The translations under genes and the position numbers were made by a program. The notes under the pieces are model-generated. The model did no database searches. It was not told the origin of the DNA and saw only the letters and a program-made list of their open reading frames with translations. A stretch of DNA of 64,000 nucleotides from a virus: the IMG/VR virus record IMGVR_UViG_3300025162_000041, positions 18,908 through 82,907 of that record; one strand, written 5' to 3'. Of the stretch, positions 1-7,900 are shown in pieces; position 1 is the stretch's first letter; the number at the start of each line of letters is the position of its first letter.

Positions 1-1
1 T

Positions 2-94
2 TCCCTCGCCGTCCGTTATAATGGAACCTCCCCAAATGTATATGGAAGGCGCGTTTATGTCGATCCTTCGGGAGTCAAAACTACTTATTCATAA
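2..94 (+). CDS. C-terminal end of an unknown protein (partial)
   Basis: An open frame enters from the left edge and stops with TAA at 92-94, giving about 30 residues ending in GVKTTYS. The Gly/Tyr/Val-rich composition (NGTSPNVYGRRVYV) looks like a real C-terminus, possibly of a structural protein, but nothing specific can be recognised. The overlapping frame starting with ATG at 21 runs into the left-end hairpin of the transposable element and is more likely a shadow. Confidence 0.4.
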   Translation, partial: SLAVRYNGTSPNVYGRRVYVDPSGVKTTYS

Positions 95-137
95 GGTTTT
101 AGGATATTTCATTCTATATTTACATTCTTGGAGTCAG

Positions 138-1386
138 AAAGCCCCTTCGGCTTTAGCCAAGGGGATGAATGACGACCATATTAAGGAAATAAAAATAAAA
201 TGACATTTTCCTTAAAGTCAATGATATGTATGTCCGTGAATGTAAAACGAAACTACAAGTTTAGGTTGTCTCCCAAAGGAGGAACGCTGACCCGTCTTGA
301 ACAGACGAGAGAAACTTGTCGCTACGTCTATAACCAACTCCTTGAGAAGCGAAACGACCACTATGAGAAAACCAAGAAGACACTCACTCATTTTGATTGT
401 TGTAAAGTGATTAAGGAGATGGAACTGAAAACTCCAGTCCATTCCCAAGTCCTCCAAAACGTATCTGCACGACTTGACCTTGCCTATCTTGGGTTCTTCC
501 GTAGGTTGAAGGATAAGACAGGTAAAGCAGGATTTCCACGATTTAAGTCCTATGACCGATATGACTCATTCACTTTTCCACAAACGGGTTTTAAGTTGAC
601 TCCAAAGAAACTTTGGATGTCCAAGATTGGTGATGTTCGGATTAACCTCCACCGCAAAATGGAAGGTAAGATTAAGACCCTGACCATTAAACGTGAAGGC
701 AATCATTGGTATGCTATTTTCTCATGTGAGGTTGAGATTAAACCAGAAGTTAAGAAGTGGAAACGAGCAGTTGGTATTGACGTTGGATGTATTGACTTTG
801 CCACTTGTTCCGATGGGACGATCATTTCTCATCCTCATTTCTTACGACAATCTTCCGAGAAACTTTCCAAAATCCAAGGTAAGTATTCCAAACTAAAAAA
901 GAAACCAAGGGATGATAAGCAGAAGATTAAGACCAAGAGAGCATTGGTATCGGTTCATTGCAAAATAAAGAACCAACGAAAAGATTTCCTACACAAGTTG
1001 AGCAAGAAGTTCGTAAGCGAATACTCTCATATTTGCGTGGAGGATATTAAACCAAGTCAGATGTTGAATGACAACTGGCGAAGTTTGAATAAGAGCATAT
1101 TGGACTCAGGATGGACTACGTTTAGACAAATGCTACATAGCAAAGCGGTAGATGCTGGTTGTGAAGTGAATGACGTAAATCCTGCCTATACGAGTCAGAT
1201 GTGTTCTGGTTGTGGCAACATTGAGATAAAGAAACTCTCTGATAGGCAACACAAATGTAATCTTTGTGGATTGGACATTGGAAGAGATTTGAATGCTGCA
1301 CGAAACATTTTAAGAGTCGGAATGGACTCTTTTGCTTCCAAAAGAAGCATGGAAGCCCCTATCCCTTTAGGGTAGGGGAGCATTCA
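138..1386 (+). mobile_element. IS200/IS605-type element with tnpB only
   Basis: Left end: hairpin at 142-164 (CCCCTT/AAGGGG) followed by GATGAATGACGACC. Right end: hairpin at 1356-1378 (CCCCTA..CCC/GGG..TAGGGG) followed by AGCATTCA. Such imperfect terminal hairpins, without inverted repeats or target duplication, are typical of the IS200/IS605 superfamily. No TnpA (Y1 transposase) is present, so the element would need one in trans. Related end hairpins recur at 17391-17665, 18482-18512, 23947-24332, 43961-44003, 51182-51211 and 56401-56747. Confidence 0.8.
230..1375 (+). CDS. tnpB: TnpB-type RNA-guided nuclease (IS605 OrfB)
   Basis: 381 residues from ATG 230; upstream in-frame codons back to 200 are possible, but MSVNVKRNYKFRLSP is the usual TnpB beginning. 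The RuvC-like triad is visible: Asp184 in VGIDVG, Glu271 in ICVEDI and Asp353 in GRDLNAARN. A four-Cys zinc ribbon (CSGC...CNLC) sits between the second and third acidic residues. An N-terminal helix-turn-helix region covers about residues 20-90. TnpB proteins are RNA-guided DNA endonucleases that cut the empty donor site and help retain the element; the guide RNA comes from the 3' end of the gene and the right end. All catalytic residues are present, so it looks active. It is the only long gene of its element and lies just before the packaging genes. Confidence 0.9.
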   Translation: MSVNVKRNYKFRLSPKGGTLTRLEQTRETCRYVYNQLLEKRNDHYEKTKKTLTHFDCCKVIKEMELKTPVHSQVLQNVSARLDLAYLGFFRRLKDKTGKAGFPRFKSYDRYDSFTFPQTGFKLTPKKLWMSKIGDVRINLHRKMEGKIKTLTIKREGNHWYAIFSCEVEIKPEVKKWKRAVGIDVGCIDFATCSDGTIISHPHFLRQSSEKLSKIQGKYSKLKKKPRDDKQKIKTKRALVSVHCKIKNQRKDFLHKLSKKFVSEYSHICVEDIKPSQMLNDNWRSLNKSILDSGWTTFRQMLHSKAVDAGCEVNDVNPAYTSQMCSGCGNIEIKKLSDRQHKCNLCGLDIGRDLNAARNILRVGMDSFASKRSMEAPIPLG

Positions 1387-1400
1387 CTCATGTGAAAGGA
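1290..1400 (+). ncRNA. Predicted TnpB guide RNA (omega/reRNA) with guide
   Basis: The 3' end of tnpB folds into consecutive hairpins: AGAGTC/GACTCT (about 1312-1330), TGCTTC/GAAGCA (about 1333-1349), then the right-end hairpin 1356-1378 and AGCATTCA. In known TnpB systems this region is processed into the guide RNA and the bases just past the element end act as guide. Here the guide would begin near 1387. Limits are approximate and inferred from the family. Confidence 0.5.
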
Positions 1401-1408
1401 AGAACGTT

Positions 1409-2053
1409 ATGTATAAAGGCAAGACAAACATAGAAATTGTAAAAAGTTATTTGGAAGGAGAAAAGTTATTTCCTGTATTCGGTTATACTGGCAAAGAATA
1501 CGTCAAACGAGCCATAGGAGAGCGTTGGATTGATAAATCGAATCAAGAGTGGGAGCAGAAGGCAGGTGGCCCTCAGAAGATCAATAGGGTGGCAAATATC
1601 GTGCGTGCGGCTATTGGCAATCAAAAATGCCGATGTGGTCAACAAATTCGGTGGGGTACTAAATTAGATAGATTATTTTTTAACAAAACTGGATTATGTG
1701 AAGGATGCCTCATTGATTATGAAACTAAATTACGTGTGTTGGGTATTTACAACGATTACGAGAAATACAAACTAGCTTCCAATGAACTTGGACATGTCAA
1801 GGACATGAAAACCAAAATCCGCGAGACAATTAAGTATTTCGAGTCCGATGACACCGACGTTAAGATGCTGTGTAATTCCGAAGGGTTCGTGGAGAGATGG
1901 AGGACAACCAATATCGAAGATATTCTTAAAGATGCCAGGAAAGATTTGAAGGAGGCTCATCAACGTATTGTTGCGCTAGTGAGAATTCGGGACGAACAAA
2001 AAGTAAAGTATATCGAGGCTTGCGCCAAATATAAATTGGAAACTATATGCTAG
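1409..2053 (+). CDS. Unknown protein upstream of TerL, possible small terminase
   Basis: 214 residues from ATG 1409, preceded by a good ribosome binding site (AAAGGAAG). Two closely spaced Cys pairs (CRC and CEGC, about residues 72-96) could bind zinc, and the C-terminal third (about 120-210) is rich in charged residues and probably helical or coiled-coil. It overlaps the TerL start by 7 bases, so the two are translationally coupled. In T4-like phages the small terminase subunit is encoded directly before the large one, which makes that role plausible, but I recognise no small-terminase motif; the position is the main argument. Confidence 0.45.
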   Translation: MYKGKTNIEIVKSYLEGEKLFPVFGYTGKEYVKRAIGERWIDKSNQEWEQKAGGPQKINRVANIVRAAIGNQKCRCGQQIRWGTKLDRLFFNKTGLCEGCLIDYETKLRVLGIYNDYEKYKLASNELGHVKDMKTKIRETIKYFESDDTDVKMLCNSEGFVERWRTTNIEDILKDARKDLKEAHQRIVALVRIRDEQKVKYIEACAKYKLETIC

Positions 2054-4878
2054 ATGGAAAAATCTCCTATCAAGACCTAATCCGAGAGGAATATAAAAAG
2101 TGCTTAGAGTCACCAGTGTACTTTATGAAGCAGTATGTCAAAATCAAACACCCAATGCGGGGTACGATTCTTTTTGACTTGTTCAAATTCCAAGAGGAAA
2201 CTCTACAAGCTTTTCACGATTATAAGTTCAATATTATCCTCAAATCCCGACAAATGGGTATTTCAACCCTTGTTGCTTCGTATTCCTTATGGCTGATGAT
2301 TTTCCATAAGGATAAGACTGTTCTTTTGATTTCGTTAAAGCAAGATGATGCCAAAGATGTTTTGACTAAGGTTCGGGATGCTTATAAAGAACTTCCCAAC
2401 TGGCTCAAGATTCAATGTAGCGAAGATAATCGTCTGTCCATTCGGTTTTCCAATGGCTCGCGCATTCAAGCTGCCTCTACTACGAAAAAATCAGGTGTAG
2501 GTCAAGCCCTTTCTCTTCTGATTATTGATGAAGCTGCACTCATTGAAGATGCCGAAGACCTGTGGACATCTGCACAACCAACATTGTCAACCGGTGGAAA
2601 CGCCATCGTTCTTTCAACCCCCCGAGGAGTAGGAGGATGGTTTCATAAAATATGGCAGGGCGCATCCGATGATAACCAAGATGGCACCGTAGGGAGAAAT
2701 GGATTCCATCCTATTACTCTCCCGTGGCAGCTTCACCCCGAACGGGACGATGAATGGCGCAGAATTGAAGGCGAAAAACAAGGTAATCCTAAAAAGGCGT
2801 CACAAGAATATGACTGCAATTTCCTCTCATCTGGTGATAACGTCGTTGACCTCAATATCATTGAGTTCTATAAGAAAAATAAGGCGTGTGATCCTGTAGA
2901 ATGTCGGGGCATGGGTAAGAACCTATGGATTTGGGAGTATCCTGATAGAAGTCATGTCTATGTTGTATGTTTGCCATCTGGAGAATCGGTATTAACAGAA
3001 ATGGGGGTTAAAAGAATAGAAGATGTGACTTATGAGGATAAGCTCATTGATAAGGATGGTTATATTACAAATATCGAGGATATAAAGGTTAGACTATATA
3101 ACGGGAAAATATATGAAATAACTCCTTCCAATACATTTCGAACAACAAAATTTACAGATGAACATCCGATTTTTGTAAGTCAAACTTCCAAATTAAATAG
3201 GATGTATAAAAAGGATGATATAAATTATAGGTTTAATCAGAGATATTGGGAACATGATTTTAAGTTTGTAGATGCCAAAGATGTAAAGAAAAATGATTGG
3301 ATACGTTTTCCAAACATTTATACAAAAAATAAACTGGATAGTTTAAGTATAATGTGGAAAGAGTTTGAGAATATAGGAAGAATTGATTTTCAAATTAAAG
3401 ATAATCCATTTTTGAATGAGGATTTTTGGTGGTTTGTTGGTATTTGGTTGGCTGAGGGGTGGTGTTATACAGATAAAAGCGGAAATGTTACAATTCATAC
3501 GGCACATAACTCAAGCGAAACTATTATTATAAATAAATTGCGACGTATTGTTTTTGATCTGTTTGACAGAACTTTGCTTGTTATGCCAACAGAAAATAAT
3601 ACAACTGTATGTCAATTTGGATCTAAACAAATCGGGACGTTGTTAGAAAAATATTTTGGAAAGTATGCTGGAGGAAAGTTTATCTCGGAACGCATAAAAT
3701 ATATCTCTCAAAATGAGAAAATACAATTGATCAATGGATATATTGCCGGAGACGGATGTGTTTTAGCTAATAAGCGAGGAGCAAAATCTATAAAAATAAC
3801 ATCAATATCATTAAGATTACTAGAAGATATTCAAGATATGCTATTTTCATTAGGATGTGTTTCTTCTCTTAATTTATTGCGGGTAAAAAAACAAGCGAAG
3901 ATAAGAGAAAAAAATATAAACCAAAAACAAGCATATTCGTTAACTATTTCGGATTATGGATGTAAATGTTTAATATTAGGGCATTTGCCAAAATCTAAAT
4001 CTCAACGAACGGCGGATTGTTATTTAAGCCCGGATAATCAATATATTTATTTTCGTGTAAAAAAAGTAAAAGAGATGTTTTATTGTGGGGAGGTTCATAA
4101 TTTCACGACAAAATCTGGTACTTTTTTGTGTGAAAATATAACCACTCATAATTGTGCCGATGTAGCCCGTGGCGATGGCGCTGATTATTCGGCATGTCAT
4201 GTTTTAGACATCAGTAGAGAAAAACCAGTCCAAGTCGCCGAATACAAGGGTAAAATTAGTACTAAAGATTTTGGTGATTTTCTTGTAGCATTAGCAACTG
4301 AGTATAATAGCGGTTTGCTCGTGATTGAACGTGAAAATGTTGGATGGGGCACTATTCAAGAAGTTCTTGATCGGGGTTATCCAAATACTTTTTATAGTTC
4401 CGCAGACCTTAAGTATGTTGAAGTTCAACGTCAACTGAATAATAATTGGGCCGCCGAGGACAAAAAACTTGTCCCAGGATTCAGCACAAACGTCAGAACT
4501 CGTCCTCTCATAGTTGATAATATGGAGCATTACATGCGACATATGGCTGTTGAAATTCGCTCAAAACGCACCCTTGCAGAACTAGAGACCTTCGTTTGGA
4601 AGAATGGTAAACAAATCGCAATGGAGGGCTACAACGACGACTTAACGATGGCTCTCTGTATTGGTTTGTGGGTCCGTGATACAGCCCTTCGCTTACGTCA
4701 AGAAGGAGTCGAATTAACTAAGATTGCTGTAAGTGGAATGACTAAAGATAAAATGGATCAAACACCATTCTATAAAGTGAAACAAGCCCAGACAGGCCAT
4801 AATGCGTGGACAATGAATACGGGACGCCAAGGCTTCGGCAAACAAAATCAAGAGGATTTACGTTGGCTTATCGGCTAA
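2047..4878 (+). CDS. terL: Large terminase (gp17-like ATPase-nuclease) with intein
   Basis: 943 codons; removing the 395-residue intein leaves 548 residues, close to T4 gp17. ATPase domain: Walker A-like KSRQMGIST at 66-74, Walker B LLIIDE at 157-162, coupling motif LSTPRG at 189-194. Nuclease domain: the metal-binding Asp of ADVARGDGADYSA follows directly after the intein. It would pump DNA through the portal into the prohead and cut the concatemer. Spliced joint: ...SHVYVV-CADVARGDG. The gene overlaps the preceding gene and is followed, 58 bases later, by the portal gene. Confidence 0.95.
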   Translation: MLDGKISYQDLIREEYKKCLESPVYFMKQYVKIKHPMRGTILFDLFKFQEETLQAFHDYKFNIILKSRQMGISTLVASYSLWLMIFHKDKTVLLISLKQDDAKDVLTKVRDAYKELPNWLKIQCSEDNRLSIRFSNGSRIQAASTTKKSGVGQALSLLIIDEAALIEDAEDLWTSAQPTLSTGGNAIVLSTPRGVGGWFHKIWQGASDDNQDGTVGRNGFHPITLPWQLHPERDDEWRRIEGEKQGNPKKASQEYDCNFLSSGDNVVDLNIIEFYKKNKACDPVECRGMGKNLWIWEYPDRSHVYVVCLPSGESVLTEMGVKRIEDVTYEDKLIDKDGYITNIEDIKVRLYNGKIYEITPSNTFRTTKFTDEHPIFVSQTSKLNRMYKKDDINYRFNQRYWEHDFKFVDAKDVKKNDWIRFPNIYTKNKLDSLSIMWKEFENIGRIDFQIKDNPFLNEDFWWFVGIWLAEGWCYTDKSGNVTIHTAHNSSETIIINKLRRIVFDLFDRTLLVMPTENNTTVCQFGSKQIGTLLEKYFGKYAGGKFISERIKYISQNEKIQLINGYIAGDGCVLANKRGAKSIKITSISLRLLEDIQDMLFSLGCVSSLNLLRVKKQAKIREKNINQKQAYSLTISDYGCKCLILGHLPKSKSQRTADCYLSPDNQYIYFRVKKVKEMFYCGEVHNFTTKSGTFLCENITTHNCADVARGDGADYSACHVLDISREKPVQVAEYKGKISTKDFGDFLVALATEYNSGLLVIERENVGWGTIQEVLDRGYPNTFYSSADLKYVEVQRQLNNNWAAEDKKLVPGFSTNVRTRPLIVDNMEHYMRHMAVEIRSKRTLAELETFVWKNGKQIAMEGYNDDLTMALCIGLWVRDTALRLRQEGVELTKIAVSGMTKDKMDQTPFYKVKQAQTGHNAWTMNTGRQGFGKQNQEDLRWLIG
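2968..4152 (+). other. Intein in TerL with LAGLIDADG endonuclease
   Basis: 395 residues (308-702 of the precursor). It starts with Cys308 (CLPSGESVLTEMG) and ends in THN, with Cys as the +1 residue. Two LAGLIDADG-type helices are visible: FVGIWLAEGW and LINGYIAGDGC. The block F region reads MFYCGEV. The insertion is exactly at the first metal-binding Asp of the nuclease domain. Its DNA is visibly more AT-rich than the surrounding terminase exteins, as expected for an acquired element. Confidence 0.93.
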
Positions 4879-4886
4879 TCCGAACA

Positions 4887-4894
4887 TATTTATA
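4887..4894 (+). promoter_or_regulatory. TATTTATA motif upstream of portal gene
   Basis: CATATTTATAGAAT lies 43 bases before the portal start. The same octamer recurs upstream of many late-type genes here, always on the coding strand. Probable late promoter; inferred from recurrence only. Confidence 0.45.
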
Positions 4895-4936
4895 GAATAG
4901 GCCAATAATACATACACACTAATAGAAAGAAATATT

Positions 4937-7900
4937 ATGCCAACAAATACTAACATGTCGCTCAAGCCATTCGACGATGAAATACTCGATGTAAAAAAAC
5001 AGTCGCTATATGCAAGATTAAAAAGACTGTTTTCTACAGACGTTATCGTGCGTAACGTCGGCGGTAAACAACTGAAAATAAAAGATACCGATAGCATTAT
5101 GTATGCTACGGATAGAAATAGTCTACGAGACCGCTTTAATCGTATCCGTAGCACAGCCTATAATGCTTATACCCGTGACTTCGCCCTGTCATATCAAGCC
5201 GCAAGAATGGACTTGTTTCGTGACTACGATTGCGTAGGGCCAGATACAATTATTCCACTGCCAGATGGGTCAAGACCTACTATTAAGGAGTTAACAGAAA
5301 AATATAAAGATAAGCCGCAGGAACGATTTTATGTGTTTTCTTATGACCACGAAACCGATTCAATTAAACTTGGTCGTGCGTTTCATCCTAGAAAGAAAGG
5401 CGGCGGAACTAGAGAAGGATTTAAAGTAACTTTTGATGATGGACAATACGTTATTGGAAGTATTAAACATCCATTCTTAATGCGAAATGGCGAGTATAAG
5501 ATGATTTATGATCTTAAAGTTGGTGATTCAGTGATGCCGTTTTATCAAAAGGATTTTTATGGTCATGGTTATAGACATTTGTATAATTTTAGTAGGGGCT
5601 GGCAATCTGAACATAAAATTGTAGCAGAACAATTTGAAAGACCATTAAAAGAGAATGAGGTGGTTCACCATAGAAACTTTAATAAAACCAACAATTCCCC
5701 CGATAATCTTCAGATAATGATAGAGTCGGAACATAAAGCATATCATTGTAAAATCATTGCGGATAAATTGTGGTCACCAGAAAATAAGCAAAAAACTATA
5801 AACAAGGTTCAAGCATCAGAGGGATATAAGAATAGAAAATGTCATAAATGGAATGGTGAAAGACAAGGAGGAAATAATCCGTTTTATGGAAAAACTCATA
5901 CCGAAGAATCTAATGAAAAACGTTCAAAAACACTAAAAGAAGTGTTTGTAAATAGAGATCAAAACGGGAATAAAAATCCAAAATATAGAAAGGATTTAAC
6001 TATAGAAGTTCTGAGAATAAAAGCGAACGAATACTATAAAAAGAATGGTAAATTGACTTTATGGGGACTTATAAAGGATATAGGATGTGATTATACGACT
6101 ATTCAAAATAGGTTTAGATATTATAATTGTGATTGGGATACATTCAAAAATGATGTAGTTTCTACTTTGAATCATAAGATCAAATCTATTGAATCCATTG
6201 GTCAAATAGATGTATATGATGTTACAGTTGAACAGTTTGCGAACTTTGCTACTGATAGTGTTTTCGTAAAAAATACAATGGACATGGACCCGATCCTAAG
6301 TTGCCTATCTGGAGACACTTGCATATCGACGTTAAATGGGTTTGTTCCGATAAAAGAGTTGGCGGAGAAATATTCGGGAGATGAAACATTTAAAGTATGG
6401 TCGTGGGATAAAGATAGTCAAAAGTTGACAGTGGGAAATGCTCATCATCCCAGAAAAACAGGAACTAAAAGTGTAATAGAAGTACATTTGGATAATAGAG
6501 AGGTATTAAAATGTACTTCTGACCACAGAATAATGTTAGTTGATGGAACATATAAAGAAGCTGGCCAACTGATGAGCGGAGACTCATTGATGCCTTTTTA
6601 TCATAGGCAAAATCGAAATGGGTATCAAGAAATAAAATCTTTGGGAAAACGATTTAAATGTACACATCGTTACATTTTTGAAGATGTTCTAACCGAACAA
6701 GATTTGGTCGGCAGTAACATTCATCATAAAAATCATAATAAGTTAGATAACAGGTTGGAGAATTTGGAATTGATGACGGCGCTTGAACACATGAGGTTAC
6801 ACGGCATTTCTCCTATAACTAAAGGGAAAAAATCTATAAATTCAAAGGAGTGGTGGGAAAATTTAGAATATAGAACCAAATGTTCTGGTGCGTTAAAAAA
6901 ATATCAAGCATCTGACGAAGGGAAGAAAATGATGTCAGAACATACGTCGCTTATCAATACAGAACGATGGAAAAATGATTCCGATTATGCATTAAAAATG
7001 GCATCCATATTTTCCGAACATGCAAAGTCAATGTGGAGTGATCCTGTGTGGAAAGAATGGAAACGTAAAAAACACTCTGAGACAATGCGATTGAAATATG
7101 CGAATGATCCGATTTTTAGAGAACAAATAAAACGAGTGGGGCATGAAAATGGACGATACAAAGATTTAGTTACTACGGAATCTATTTTAATAGAGGGAAC
7201 AAAATATAACTCGTTAGTAGAATTTGCAAGAATCTTTGACTTCAACGGACTTGTATTTAAGAACGACCAATATAAATGCCAATTCATATCACGAAGATTG
7301 AAAGAAGCGGGGTATGATGGATGGACCGATTATAGAAATAAATTCGAATATTCTAATCACAAAGTAACGAAGATTGTCGATAACAATGAAGTTGTGGATG
7401 TATATGATTTGACGGTAGATATATACGAAAATTTCGCGATTAAACAAGGTATAATTTTGTCGAACAGTGCATTAGATATTTTTTCAGACGAATGCCTTAC
7501 GTATAATGAAGTAGGCAAGATGATTACTGTTCACTCGACCAACAACAATGTCAAGCGAATTCTTGAGAATTTATTTGATGAGATTCTCAATGTTCGGTTT
7601 AATTTATGGTCATGGACTCGCAACATGCCAGTGAAGTATGATTCTTATATTCCATTATTGTCGGGTGAAAATATAAGAATAGATGAGTTGTCTAAGAGAG
7701 TAAAATCCGGAGAGGAAATATGGGTATATTCTGTTCAAGATGGAACCAATCAAACTGTGCCTGGCAAAGTAATTTGGTGTGATAAAAATTATATATCGGA
7801 TAAAACAATAAAAGTAATATTTGACGATAACTCATATGTAGAAACTGCACCCGAACATCCTTTTATATTGCGAGATGGCCAAGAAAAACGAGCGGAGGAA

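Noticed and set aside
21-203. 60-residue frame at the left edge
   Set aside because: It runs through the left-end hairpin of the tnpB element and overlaps the better C-terminal frame 2-94; no ribosome binding site.
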